64,000 bases of DNA, taken from positions 372,001 to 436,000 of the forward strand of contig NZ_JNZZ01000008.1 of the NCBI RefSeq assembly GCF_000717645.1. Direction: 5' to 3'. The position numbers were made by a program, and so were the translations under genes. This DNA is from Streptomyces californicus (lineage in GTDB: Bacteria; Actinomycetota; Actinomycetes; Streptomycetales; Streptomycetaceae). Shown in pieces: positions 17,752 through 26,167 of the stretch (the first letter of the stretch is position 1; every line of letters starts with the position of its first letter). The notes beneath the pieces were generated by a model. That model saw nothing but the letters and a program-made list of their open reading frames with translations. It did no database searches and had not been told where the DNA came from.

Positions 17752-18147
17752 TCAGTCCGGCGCCTCGCCCGGGTACGCGCTCGCGAACGCCGAGTGGAAC
17801 AGGGCGGTCACGTCCCGTCCCGTGAGGCCCTCGGCGCGGGCCTGGCCCATCCAGTCGGTCAGCGCGGACCGCAGCGGGGAGTCGGGCCCCGACTGGGGCT
17901 GGGCGAGGGTGCGGGTGATGAACGTTCCGGCCCCCTGGCGTACTTCGGCGAGTCCCATACGTTCCAACTCGCGGTACGCCTTGAGCGTGGTGTTCGGGTT
18001 GACCTTGGTGGTCGCGGCGACCTGGGCCGCGGTGGGCAGCCGGTCACCCACCTCCAGCGCGCCCATGCGCAGCGCCTGTTCGACCTGCCGGACGATCTGG
18101 AGGTAGGTGGACACCCCACTGCGCCGGTCGATGCGGAACACGACCAC
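17752..18147 (-). CDS. GntR-family regulator (YtrA-like)
   Basis: This 131-aa protein has a winged helix-turn-helix (STYLQIVRQVEQALRMG through VNPNTTLKAYRELERMGL) and only a short C-terminal helical tail, the layout of the YtrA subgroup that controls ABC-transporter genes. I prefer GTG 18147 (MVVFRIDRRSGV) because AAGGTGAAG precedes it; a GTG at 18177 would add ten residues. It is the last gene after the ABC ATPase and permease on the same strand, 55 bases from the permease. The gap contains an AT-rich ACACTTTACGTA element that could be its own promoter. It likely represses the transporter. Confidence 0.88.
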   Translation of the reverse strand: MVVFRIDRRSGVSTYLQIVRQVEQALRMGALEVGDRLPTAAQVAATTKVNPNTTLKAYRELERMGLAEVRQGAGTFITRTLAQPQSGPDSPLRSALTDWMGQARAEGLTGRDVTALFHSAFASAYPGEAPD

Positions 18148-18202
18148 GGACTTCACCTTCCGCTCGATTGCCGACACTTTACGTAGGAGAGGGGAGCCGG
18201 TC

Positions 18203-19177
18203 CTACAGCGGACGGCGGGAGGTCCACCAGAGGGTGAACGCCGTGAGCAGGGCGGTTCCGGCGAGCAGGATGCCCGCGGCGGTCCACTGCATGGTGCCCA
18301 TCTGGCTGTAATCGAGGTACTCGATCACGTTGTTGACGATGCCGTGCTCCTTGATGCACGAGTTCTGCGCCTTCTCGGTCGCCTCGGCGCAGATGCCCCA
18401 GTTGTACAGGGTCCCGTCCGCGCTGCCGACCCAGCGGTCCGCCTCGTACGCGTCGTTGAATCGCTCCGGGAGATCGCTGTTCAGCGGGTACGTGAACATG
18501 TGCGTGACGCCGATCCGTACGCGGATCTCGTCCCAGACGAACAGCGTGGTCATCGCCGTGAAGAGGAACGCGCCCACCATGGCCGGGAGCACCCGGCGGA
18601 CCAGCACGCCGATGGTGACGCCCGCCGCGGTCAGGAAGAGCAGGAAGGCGGGCAGGACGGGACCGGTGTTGTCGAAGATGAGGCCGTCGATCCACTCGCT
18701 GGGGAACAGGGAGCGGTACGGCTTCCACCACCAGGTGAACAGGGCCGAGAGCACCACGCCGGAGACCAGCGCGAGGGTGTAGGCCAGGCCGAGCTTGGCG
18801 ATCAGCCACTGGCGGCGGGAGACGGACTGGGTGGTGACGAGCTGCGCGGTGCCGCTCTCCTGGTCGCCCGCGATGAGCGGGGCGCCGATGAAGACGGCGA
18901 GGATCAGCGGCAGGCCGTTGATGATGCTGGTGATGTACCCGTAGCCGCGGTTGTTCTCCAACGGCTGTCCGGCGTCCTTCTCCGGCCAGCCCTTCGCGTC
19001 GAGCAACTGGACCAGGTTGTGGCGCTCGTACACGATCCAGATCGCGGTCAGCAGGGTCAGGCCGAGGACGCAGGCCAGCGCGATCCGGTGCTGGCGGACG
19101 ACGAGCCAGGGCAGGCCGCGCAGCAGTCGGCGGCTCGTGCCGGTCCCGGTGGGCTTGTCGGTGAGAGTGGCGCTCAT
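18203..19177 (-). CDS. ABC transporter permease (ABC-2 type)
   Basis: This 324-aa protein has about six membrane helices: near residues 30-50, 100-120, 150-175, 190-215, 225-240 and 290-315. It begins MSATLTDKPTGTGTSRRLLRGLPWLVVRQHR. A long extracytoplasmic loop (about 235-285) carries two cysteines (GICAEATEKAQNSCIKEHG) likely to form a disulfide. The start overlaps the ATPase stop by 4 bases, so both are co-translated. With the ATPase it forms an exporter of the type regulated by YtrA-like repressors; the substrate is unknown. Confidence 0.88.
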   Translation of the reverse strand: MSATLTDKPTGTGTSRRLLRGLPWLVVRQHRIALACVLGLTLLTAIWIVYERHNLVQLLDAKGWPEKDAGQPLENNRGYGYITSIINGLPLILAVFIGAPLIAGDQESGTAQLVTTQSVSRRQWLIAKLGLAYTLALVSGVVLSALFTWWWKPYRSLFPSEWIDGLIFDNTGPVLPAFLLFLTAAGVTIGVLVRRVLPAMVGAFLFTAMTTLFVWDEIRVRIGVTHMFTYPLNSDLPERFNDAYEADRWVGSADGTLYNWGICAEATEKAQNSCIKEHGIVNNVIEYLDYSQMGTMQWTAAGILLAGTALLTAFTLWWTSRRPL

Positions 19178-20118
19178 GCGGCCTGGGTCCCTTCGGCGTC
19201 GACGCGGGCGCCCTGCGTGTAGAGCGAGGGAGCGTCCGGGGAGCGGAGGTGGGAGAGGAGGACTTCCTCCAGCGAGGGCTCGGCGATCTCCCAGTCGGCG
19301 GGGAGCGGGCCCTTCGGCCGGATCATCGCGTGGAACTGCCGTCCCAGGAAGCGGACTTCGATGACCGTGTGATGGTCGAGCTCGGGCGGCAGCGCGCCGT
19401 CGTGGCTGACGCCGGTGACCAGGGCGTGCGCCGGGACCAGCGCGTCGGCGTCACCGGCCATGCGGATGCGGCCCTCGGCGACGACCAGCAGGTAGTCGCA
19501 CATGTCCTCCAGCTCGGTGAGCATGTGCGAGGACATCACCACCGTGGTGCCGCGCTCGACGGCCTCCGCCATCAGGAGGGTGCTCATCTCGTCGCGCGCC
19601 AGCGGGTCGAGATCCGCCATCGGCTCGTCCAGCAGCAGGAGTTCGGGCCGCTTGCCGAAGGCGAGGGCGAAGGCGAGCCGGGTGCGCTGGCCGCCGGAGA
19701 GCGTACCGACCCGGGCGTCCATCGGAACGTTGCCGGAGCGGACGATGCGGTGCGCGGCGGCGGCGTCCCAGTCGGGGTTCAGCTCGGCGCCCATCCGCAG
19801 CGTCTCGGCCACGGTGAACCGCTTGAACAGCGGCTTGTCCTGCCCGAGGAAGGCGATCTTGGGCAGGACGCCGGGGTCGTCGACCGGTACGCCGAAGACC
19901 TGGAGCCCGCCGGTGCTCGGCCGCACCTGGCGGGTCGCCAGCCCGAGCAGTGTGCTCTTGCCGGCCCCGTTCGGGCCGACCAGACCGCAGATGCGGCCGG
20001 CCGGGATCCGGAAGGAGCAGTCACGCAGCGCCCAGCCGCGCCGGTAGCGCTTGCCCAGGTCCCGGGCTTCGAGTGCCCAGGTGCCGGACGTCGCGTTCGG
20101 GGTGCTCGTGTCTGCCAC
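19174..20118 (-). CDS. ABC transporter ATP-binding protein
   Basis: This 314-aa ATPase has Walker A GPNGAGKST, signature LSGGQRTR, Walker B LLLLDEPMADLD and an H-loop in VVMSSHMLTE, followed by a C-terminal extension of about 90 residues. The GTG at 20118 is chosen because a strong GAGGTGAGG ribosome-binding site lies 3-4 bases upstream; the longer in-frame ATG near 20145 falls inside a palindromic operator. It is the first gene of the ATPase-permease-GntR operon. The FLGQDKPLFKRFTVAETLRMGAEL segment is typical of the drug/lantibiotic-type exporter ATPases. Confidence 0.92.
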   Translation of the reverse strand: MADTSTPNATSGTWALEARDLGKRYRRGWALRDCSFRIPAGRICGLVGPNGAGKSTLLGLATRQVRPSTGGLQVFGVPVDDPGVLPKIAFLGQDKPLFKRFTVAETLRMGAELNPDWDAAAAHRIVRSGNVPMDARVGTLSGGQRTRLAFALAFGKRPELLLLDEPMADLDPLARDEMSTLLMAEAVERGTTVVMSSHMLTELEDMCDYLLVVAEGRIRMAGDADALVPAHALVTGVSHDGALPPELDHHTVIEVRFLGRQFHAMIRPKGPLPADWEIAEPSLEEVLLSHLRSPDAPSLYTQGARVDAEGTQAA

Positions 20119-20130
20119 GCGCCTCACCTC

Positions 20131-20156
20131 GATTCCATGAGTCAATTAATGGAATC
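20131..20156 (-). promoter_or_regulatory. Palindromic operator upstream of the ABC/GntR operon
   Basis: Perfect 8-base inverted repeats GATTCCAT (20131-20138) and ATGGAATC (20149-20156) are separated by an AT-rich 10-base centre (GAGTCAATTA). It lies 12 bases upstream of the ATPase start in a very GC-rich context. It is the natural candidate operator for the YtrA-like GntR protein encoded at the end of the operon. Confidence 0.65.
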
Positions 20157-20223
20157 ATGGAGTCGCGAGGGAATGCGTGTCAAGCGCGGGAGGGCGCGGG
20201 AGGGCGGTGGCGCCGCTGCGGTC

Positions 20224-20321
20224 GCCCTGCGGCGGGATCCGCACGGGGTTGAAGCGAGCGGGTTCGCGGCGGCCCTGCGGTGGGATCCGTGCGGGGGGCT
20301 GAAGCGAGCGCGTTCCCGGCG
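20224..20321. repeat. Two-copy direct repeat of about 49 bp
   Basis: Two near-identical copies containing GCCCTGCGG, GGGATCC and TGAAGCGAGCG lie at about 20224-20271 and 20272-20321, immediately upstream of otsB. They add to the intergenic repeats seen elsewhere in this window. Confidence 0.75.
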
Positions 20322-20343
20322 GTCAGGGATTAGGCTCGCTCCC

Positions 20344-21195
20344 ATGGGCAGTCACCCGGAAAACCTGCCGTCCCCGACCACCCCGGCCGGCCGCGAGGGG
20401 CTCGAAGCCGTGCTCGCCCGGCCCGACCGTGCGGTCGTCGCCCTCGACTTCGACGGCACGCTCGCCGACATCGTCCCGGATCCCGAACAGGCGCGCGCCC
20501 ACCCCGGCACCGTCGAGGCGCTCGCCGCCCTCGCGCCGAAGGTCGCTGCCGTCGCCGTGATCACCGGCCGCCCGGCGGACGTCGCGGTGCGGTTCGGCGG
20601 TTTCGCGGGCGTCCCCGGCCTGGAGCACCTCGTCGTCCTCGGGCACTACGGCGCCGAGCGCTGGGACGCCGTGACCGGTGCCGTCCACGCCCCGGCCCCG
20701 CACCCGGGCGTCACCGCCGTACGTGCCGAACTCCCCTCGCTGCTCGAAAAGTCGGGCGTCGGGGACGGCGCCTGGATCGAGGAGAAGGGGCAGGCCGTCG
20801 CGGTCCACACCCGGCGCGCCGACGACCCGCAGGCGGCCTTCGAGGCGCTGCGCGCACCGCTCGGAGAGTTGGCCGCACGGCACGGGCTGATCGTCGAACC
20901 GGGCCGCCTGGTCCTGGAGTTGCGCCCGCCGGGCATGGACAAGGGCGTCGCGCTCGCCCGGTTCGTGGCCGAACTGGACGCGGAGTCGGTGATCTACGCG
21001 GGCGACGACCTCGGGGACCTGGCCGCGTTCGCCGCCGTGGAGAAGCTGCGGACCGGCGGCGCGGACGGCATCCCCGGCCTCCTGGTGTGCAGCGGCAGCA
21101 CCGAGGTACCCGAACTCGCCGCCCGCGCCGACCTGTCGGTGCCGGGCCCGGCCTCGGTGGTGGAGTTCCTGGCGGCCCTGGCGGAGCGGCTGTAG
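20344..21195 (+). CDS. otsB: Trehalose-6-phosphate phosphatase
   Basis: This 283-aa HAD-superfamily phosphatase converts trehalose-6-phosphate to trehalose in the cytoplasm. HAD motif I is VVALDFDGTLADI (D35 nucleophile, D37 acid/base), motif II is VAVITGRP, and motif IV is in VIYAGDDLGDLAAF. The conserved LELRPPGMDKGVAL supplies the motif III lysine. Length and layout fit OtsB. It converges with otsA, with a shared terminator between, so the two steps of the pathway are encoded tail to tail. Confidence 0.95.
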   Translation: MGSHPENLPSPTTPAGREGLEAVLARPDRAVVALDFDGTLADIVPDPEQARAHPGTVEALAALAPKVAAVAVITGRPADVAVRFGGFAGVPGLEHLVVLGHYGAERWDAVTGAVHAPAPHPGVTAVRAELPSLLEKSGVGDGAWIEEKGQAVAVHTRRADDPQAAFEALRAPLGELAARHGLIVEPGRLVLELRPPGMDKGVALARFVAELDAESVIYAGDDLGDLAAFAAVEKLRTGGADGIPGLLVCSGSTEVPELAARADLSVPGPASVVEFLAALAERL

Positions 21196-21320
21196 GGCTG
21201 CGGAGCCGTAGGGCGTGTCCGGCCCGTGCGAAGGCGGGCAGGGCGGCATGCGACCGCCCCGGCCCACGCGAAAGCCGGAGGGGCGGCCGTGAACCGGAGC
21301 GCCCCACGTGCGAACGGGGG

Positions 21321-21344
21321 GGGCGGCCCGAAACCGGGCCGCCC
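21321..21344. terminator. Bidirectional terminator between otsB and otsA
   Basis: A 10-base perfect stem (GGGCGGCCCG/CGGGCCGCCC) with an AAAC loop lies between the convergent genes. The flanking 21200-21310 region contains partial repeats of GCGAAAGCCGG/GGGGCGGCC-like sequence. Confidence 0.75.
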
Positions 21345-21367
21345 CTCCCGCCTCCGCGTTCGGGCCC

Positions 21368-22789
21368 CTACCGGGGCAGCTCGTCCTGTCGCAGGGCCTC
21401 CAGCTGCTCCAGGAACCACGCCTGGGGCGGCAGCGCCGTCGCCGCCTCCGCCAGGCGCTTCGTGCGGCCGGACCGCTCGTCGCCGCTCATCGTCAGCGCC
21501 TCGTGCAGCGCGTCCGCCGTTCCCGTCACGTCGTACGGGTTCACCACGATCGCGTCCTCGCCCAGCTCCTCGTACGCCCCCGCCTCCCGGGACAGCACCA
21601 GCGCGCAGCCCTGGTCCGAGACGACCGGGACCTCCTTGGCGACCAGGTTCATGCCGTCGCGGATCGGGTTGACCAGAGCCACGTCCGCCAGCCGGTACGC
21701 GGCCAGCGAGCGGGCGAAGTCGTCCTTGACGTGCAGCACGACCGGGGTCCAACTCTCCGTGCCGTACTGCCCGTTGATTTCCGTCGCCAGGGACTGCACC
21801 GCCGCCGTGTAGTCCCGGTAGACGGCGAGGTCCTGGCGGGAGGGGTAGGCGAAGGCGATGTGCACGACGCGTTCGCGCCACTCCGGGCGGGCCTCCAGCA
21901 GGGCCCGGTACGCGTGCAGGCCGCGCACGATGTTCTTCGACAGCTCGGTGCGGTCCACCCGGACGATGGTCTTCCGGCCCTCGCCCACCTGCTCCCGCAG
22001 CGCCGCCATCCGCTCGTCCACGTCCGGCTCGTGCGCGCGCTCGCGCAGGAAGTCCGCGTCGGCCCCGAGGCCGTGCACCCCGATCCGGGTCCGGCCCGTG
22101 CCGCCGAGGATCTCCGTACAGCAGCCGATGAATGCGTCCGCCCAGCGGCGGGTCAGGAACGCGGCCCGGTCCGCGCCGAGGATGCCGTGCAGCAACTGCT
22201 CCGCGATGTCGTCGGGCAGCAGCCGGAAGTAGTCCACGGGCGCCCACGGGGTGTGCGAGAAGTGGCCGATCCGCAGGTCCGGGCGCAGCTCGCGCAGCAT
22301 CCCCGGGGCCAGGGCCAGGTGGTAGTCCTGGACGAGGACCGAGGCCCCCGGCTCCGCCTCCTCGGCCAGCGCTCGGGCGAAGGCGCGGTTGTACGTTTCG
22401 TACGCGGCCCACTGCCGGCGGAACTCCGCGTCGAAGACCGGCTCGACGGGCGTCTGGTAGAGCATGTGGTGGACGAACCACAGCACCGAGTTCGCGATGC
22501 CGTTGTAGGCGTCGGCGTGCACCTCGGCGTCGATGTCCAGCATCCGCACACCCGGTTCCCCGACCCCCCGGCGCACCGCCTCGCGGTCGCCGTCGCCGAG
22601 GGCCGCGCAGACCCACAGCTTGTCGTCGACGGCGCTCAGCCCGGAGACGAGACCGCCGCCGCCGCGCTTGGCGTCGAGCGTCCCGTCCTCGCCGAGCGTG
22701 TACGAGACGGGGCCGCGGTTGGAGGCGACGAGGACCTGGGAGGCGGGGGACGCGGAGGACGTCGTGGAGGGCGTGTGCTCGGAGACCAT
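21368..22789 (-). CDS. otsA: Trehalose-6-phosphate synthase
   Basis: This 473-aa GT20 glycosyltransferase makes trehalose-6-phosphate from a nucleotide-glucose and glucose-6-phosphate. It has the N-terminal VASNRGPVSY and RGGGGLVSGL segments, the HFSHTPWAPVDYFRLLP active-site region, VDRTELSKNIVRGL and the C-terminal nucleotide-sugar site NPIRDGMNLVAKE. Length is normal for bacterial OtsA. The ATG at 22789 gives a short hydrophilic lead (MVSEHTPSTTSS). It is the partner of otsB. Confidence 0.95.
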   Translation of the reverse strand: MVSEHTPSTTSSASPASQVLVASNRGPVSYTLGEDGTLDAKRGGGGLVSGLSAVDDKLWVCAALGDGDREAVRRGVGEPGVRMLDIDAEVHADAYNGIANSVLWFVHHMLYQTPVEPVFDAEFRRQWAAYETYNRAFARALAEEAEPGASVLVQDYHLALAPGMLRELRPDLRIGHFSHTPWAPVDYFRLLPDDIAEQLLHGILGADRAAFLTRRWADAFIGCCTEILGGTGRTRIGVHGLGADADFLRERAHEPDVDERMAALREQVGEGRKTIVRVDRTELSKNIVRGLHAYRALLEARPEWRERVVHIAFAYPSRQDLAVYRDYTAAVQSLATEINGQYGTESWTPVVLHVKDDFARSLAAYRLADVALVNPIRDGMNLVAKEVPVVSDQGCALVLSREAGAYEELGEDAIVVNPYDVTGTADALHEALTMSGDERSGRTKRLAEAATALPPQAWFLEQLEALRQDELPR

Positions 22790-22845
22790 GTACCGGAACC
22801 TAGCCCGCGAGTCCGGCCCCCAAACGCCCCGCCGCTCCCCGCGGC

Positions 22846-23040
22846 CACCGCCTCACGCCCCCGGCGCGCCGGGCGAGCACACCACCTCCGGGCCGCGGCC
22901 CACCGCCTCACGCCGCCGGGTGCTCACGCCTCCGCGCTCATCGCCCCCGCGCCGGGGCCCACCGCCTCACGTCCCCGTCGCGCCGGGAGGGCACACCACC
23001 CCCCCGCCGCGGCCCATCGCCTCACGCCGCCCGGCGCGCC
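22846..23040. repeat. Intergenic tandem repeat (about 60-70 bp unit)
   Basis: About three degenerate copies of a unit containing GGCCCACCGCCTCACG, GGCGCGCCGGG and GCACACCACC lie between otsA and gpgS, running into the last codons of gpgS. The C-terminal EYAARRAA of gpgS is encoded partly in repeat-like sequence. Confidence 0.7.
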
Positions 23041-23999
23041 GCGTACTCCGCGATCTCCCGCATCGGCGGCCTCTCCTCGGTGTCGACCGCGTGCGTGCGG
23101 GGAACGAAGCCGTCCTCGCCGCGCTCGAACTGGGTCAGCGCCGGCCGCACCAGATGGCCCCGGGAGAGCCTGAGCTGCGCCGTCCGGTAGATCGCCGCCG
23201 CCATCCGGCCCAGCGCCTGCCCGTCCTGGTGCCGGTGGACGCGTACGCCCACGTCGACCTGGCCCAGCGCGTCCAGGCCCACCGTGTGCAGCGCGTCCAC
23301 CAGCAGCCCCAGCTCCACTCCGTAACCGACCGGGAACGGCAGCCGCTCCAGCAGGGAGCGCCGCACCGCGTACTCGCCGCCCAGCGGCTGTACGAACCCG
23401 GCCAGCTGCGGCCAGTGCAGATTGAGCAGCGGGCGTGCCACCAGTTCAGTGACGCGGCCGCCCTGACCTGCGGCGTCGCCGAGCGGGCGGTCGTACATCG
23501 CCTTGACGAACTGGACGGCGGGGTCGGTCAGCAGCGGGCCGACCGTCCCCGAGACGAAGTCCGCCGAGAAGTCCCTGAGGTCCGCGTCCACGAAGCAGAC
23601 GATCTCGCCGCTGGTCACCAGCAGTGACCGCCACAGCACCTCGCCCTTCCCGGGCAGCGCCGGGATCCGGGGCAGGATCGCGTCCCGGTGGACCACCCGC
23701 GCGCCCGCCGCCCGCGCCGCGGCCGCGGTGGCGTCGGTGGAGCCGGAGTCGATCACCACGAGCTCGTCGACGAGCCGGACCCGCTCCATCAGCTCCCGGC
23801 GGATCGTCGCCACGATCGCCCCGACCGTGGCCTCCTCGTTCAGCGCGGGCAGCACCACGCTCACGGTCGTACGGCCCGGGTCGGCGGCCCGGGCCTCGGT
23901 GAGCCGGTTCAGCGGGCGGTCGGCGGACGACCAGGAACGCCCGGTCAGCCAGCGTTCCACCTCTTCGAGCACGGTCGGCACTCCTCGTATGTGATCCAT
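23022..23999 (-). CDS. gpgS: Glucosyl-3-phosphoglycerate synthase
   Basis: This 325-aa GT-A fold (GT81-like) enzyme is expected to transfer glucose from a nucleotide sugar to 3-phosphoglycerate, the first step to glucosylglycerate-type solutes. It matches remembered mycobacterial GpgS segments: TVSVVLPALNEEATV, LVVIDSGSTD, ALPGKGEVLWRSL, DADLRDF (metal-binding DxD), GGRVTELVARPLLN, QPLGGEYAVRR and GYGVELGLLVD. The ATG at 23999 is used, but the GTG at 23972 (LEEVERWL) has a better-spaced GAGGA and is an alternative. It sits next to the trehalose genes, consistent with compatible-solute metabolism. Confidence 0.88.
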   Translation of the reverse strand: MDHIRGVPTVLEEVERWLTGRSWSSADRPLNRLTEARAADPGRTTVSVVLPALNEEATVGAIVATIRRELMERVRLVDELVVIDSGSTDATAAAARAAGARVVHRDAILPRIPALPGKGEVLWRSLLVTSGEIVCFVDADLRDFSADFVSGTVGPLLTDPAVQFVKAMYDRPLGDAAGQGGRVTELVARPLLNLHWPQLAGFVQPLGGEYAVRRSLLERLPFPVGYGVELGLLVDALHTVGLDALGQVDVGVRVHRHQDGQALGRMAAAIYRTAQLRLSRGHLVRPALTQFERGEDGFVPRTHAVDTEERPPMREIAEYAARRAA

Positions 24000-24125
24000 C
24001 TCGCGGTTCGGACGTCTATCTCAACGGTCCGGTGCTTCGGTTACAGTCTTGAACAACGCGTATCGCCGTCGCATGTCGGGGTCGGAGCGCGGATAAACGC
24101 CTGGATCGAAGATCCAGCGCCATAG

Positions 24126-24253
24126 AGCTCATCCAGAGGGACTGAGGGAACGGCCCGTTGAAGTCCCGGCAACCCTCCTGCCGACCGCGAGGTCACGGTG
24201 GGGAAGGTGCCAATTCCGTCTTGCGGCGAAATGCGTCGCGAGGAAGATGAGGA
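24126..24253 (+). promoter_or_regulatory. SAM-I (S-box) riboswitch upstream of thrC
   Basis: The leader has the S-box core: CCAGAGGGACTGAGGGA, then CGGCCCGTTGAAGTCCCGGC, CAACC, and GGTGCCAATTCC. The closing P1 helix pairs CTCATC (24128-24133) with GATGAG (24246-24251). These match the SAM-I consensus for kink-turn, P2/P3 junction and P4. The 3' strand of P1 runs directly into GGAGAAAGGG, the purine-rich ribosome-binding region 12-20 bases before the thrC ATG. Ligand-stabilised P1 could therefore limit ribosome access; that mechanism is inferred. Confidence 0.88.
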
Positions 24254-24272
24254 GAAAGGGACCTCCGCCATC

Positions 24273-25583
24273 ATGGCTGTTCAGACTGTTGCAGGTACCG
24301 CGGACACCACCGCTTCCGCCGCCCCGAACGTCGATCTCGGCCCCGCCGCGGCGCTCTCCTGCCGCGAGTGCGGCGAGCGTTTCGAGCTCGGCCCCCTCTT
24401 CGCCTGCGCCTCCTGTTTCGGACCGCTGGAAGTGGCGTACGAGCTGCCCACCGGCGCCCCCGAGGAGCTGCGGAAGCGCATCGAGGCCGGACCGGACAAC
24501 ATCTGGCGCTACGCCCCGCTGCTGCCCGTCCCCGCCGACGTGGCCGAGAAGCCCAACCTCAACCCCGGCTTCAGCAAGCTCGTCAAGGCCGACAACCTCG
24601 CCCGCGAGCTGGGCGTCACCGGCGGCCTGTACGTGAAGGACGACTCCGGCAACCCGACGCACTCCTTCAAGGACCGCGTCGTCGCGATCGCCGTCGAGGC
24701 CGCCCGCGCCTTCGGCTTCACCACCCTCTCCTGCTCCTCCACGGGCAACCTGGCCGGCGCCGTCGGCGCGGCCGCCGCCCGCGCCGGACTGCGCTCCTGC
24801 GTGTTCATCCCGCACGACCTGGAGCAGGGCAAGGTCGTCATGGCCGCGGTGTACGGCGGTGAACTGGTCGGCATCGAGGGCAACTACGACGACGTCAACC
24901 GCTTCTGCTCCGAGCTCATCGGCGACCCGCTCGGCGAGGGCTGGGGCTTCGTCAACGTCAACCTCCGCCCGTACTACGGCGAGGGCTCCAAGACGCTGGC
25001 GTACGAGATCTGCGAGCAGCTCGGCTGGCGGCTGCCCGACCAGATCGTCATCCCGATCGCGTCCGGCTCCCAGCTCACCAAGATCGACAAGGGGTTCCAG
25101 GAGCTGATCAAGCTCGGCCTCGTCGAGGACCGGCCGTACAAGATCTTCGGCGCGCAGGCCGAGGGCTGCTCCCCGGTCTCCGCCGCCTTCAAGGCCGGCC
25201 ACGACGTCGTACGCCCCCAGAAGCCGAACACGATCGCCAAGTCGCTGGCCATCGGCAACCCGGCGGACGGCCCGTACGTCCTGGACATCGCCCGGCGCAC
25301 CGGCGGCGCGGTGGAGGACGTCACCGACGAGCAGGTCGTCGACGCGATCAAGCTGCTCGCCCGCACCGAGGGCATCTTCGGCGAGACGGCGGGCGGGGTG
25401 ACCGTCGGCGTGACGAAGAAGCTGGTCGAGGCCGGCGTGATCGACCCGACGCTCACCACCGTCGTCCTGAACACCGGCGACGGCCTCAAGACGCTCGACG
25501 CGGTCTCCGCCACCTCGCAGGCCACGGCGACCATCAAGCCGAGCCTGGACGCGTTCCGCGCCGCGGGCCTCGCCTCCGCCTGA
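24273..25583 (+). CDS. thrC: Threonine synthase
   Basis: This 436-aa PLP enzyme converts O-phosphohomoserine to threonine. The PLP lysine is K133 in PTHSFKDR, the phosphate-binding loop is SCSSTGNLAGAV, and the C-terminal LNTGDGLK binds the PLP ring. An N-terminal CxxC-x11-CxxC (C30, C33, C45, C48) could form a zinc ribbon, as in actinobacterial homologues. The ATG at 24273 is placed after the riboswitch; an in-frame ORF extends into the aptamer but is not used. The CysO-like gene follows after 35 bases. Confidence 0.96.
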   Translation: MAVQTVAGTADTTASAAPNVDLGPAAALSCRECGERFELGPLFACASCFGPLEVAYELPTGAPEELRKRIEAGPDNIWRYAPLLPVPADVAEKPNLNPGFSKLVKADNLARELGVTGGLYVKDDSGNPTHSFKDRVVAIAVEAARAFGFTTLSCSSTGNLAGAVGAAAARAGLRSCVFIPHDLEQGKVVMAAVYGGELVGIEGNYDDVNRFCSELIGDPLGEGWGFVNVNLRPYYGEGSKTLAYEICEQLGWRLPDQIVIPIASGSQLTKIDKGFQELIKLGLVEDRPYKIFGAQAEGCSPVSAAFKAGHDVVRPQKPNTIAKSLAIGNPADGPYVLDIARRTGGAVEDVTDEQVVDAIKLLARTEGIFGETAGGVTVGVTKKLVEAGVIDPTLTTVVLNTGDGLKTLDAVSATSQATATIKPSLDAFRAAGLASA

Positions 25584-25618
25584 CCACCCCGACCGCAGCA
25601 GCCAGAAAGGCGACCGTC

Positions 25619-25897
25619 ATGAGCGTCAAGGTCCGCATCCCCACCATCCTCCGCACCTACACGGGCGGCCAGGCCGAGGTCACGGCGGAGGGCGCGAAGC
25701 TCTCCGAGGTCATCGAGTCCCTGGAGAAGGACCACCCGGGCATCGCGGCCCGTGTCCTGGACGACCAGGGCAAGCTGCGCCGCTTCGTCAACGTGTACGT
25801 CAACGACGACGACGTGCGCTTCGAGGGCGGCCTCGACGCGGCCACCCCGGACGGCGCGGGCGTCTCGATCATCCCCGCGGTCGCCGGCGGCTGCTGA
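25619..25897 (+). CDS. CysO/MoaD/ThiS-family sulfur-carrier protein
   Basis: This 92-aa beta-grasp protein begins MSVKVRIPTILRTYTGGQ and contains RRFVNVYVNDDDVRFEGGL, both very close to my memory of Mycobacterium tuberculosis CysO. CysO carries sulfide as a C-terminal thiocarboxylate for cysteine synthesis. This protein ends AVAGGC: one cysteine follows the diglycine, so trimming by a JAMM-type protease (Mec in mycobacteria) would be needed to expose GG. It lies 35 bases after thrC, rather than beside mec and cysM as in mycobacteria, and probably forms an operon with thrC. Confidence 0.88.
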   Translation: MSVKVRIPTILRTYTGGQAEVTAEGAKLSEVIESLEKDHPGIAARVLDDQGKLRRFVNVYVNDDDVRFEGGLDAATPDGAGVSIIPAVAGGC

Positions 25898-26134
25898 GCC
25901 GCGCGGGGCCGGTCCGCCCGGGGGCCGGGTCGTAGGGACGGGCCCCCCGGGCCGGACGGATTGAACGCACGGCCCCCGGGCTGGACGGGACGGGCGGGCC
26001 GGATCGTACGGCCCCGTCCGTGCTGATCCCGTCGGAACAGCCGCATCGGCCCCTTCCGATCTGATCCTTTCGGGTCTGCTCCCTTTCGGGGCCATTGAGC
26101 CCCGTGTGGCCGCAGTGCCTTCGTGTGACACCGG

Positions 26135-26167
26135 TTGCCCCTTCCGCTCCATAAGCGGAGGGGGCAA
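26135..26167 (+). terminator. Terminator after thrC and the CysO-like gene
   Basis: A 14-base-pair stem (TTGCCCCTTCCGCT with AGCGGAGGGGGCAA, one G-U pair) has a CCATA loop and is followed by TTC. It lies 240 bases after the sulfur-carrier gene. The 25898-26134 stretch between them has degenerate GC-rich repeats (GGGCCGG.ACGGG) and no ORF of note. Confidence 0.75.
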
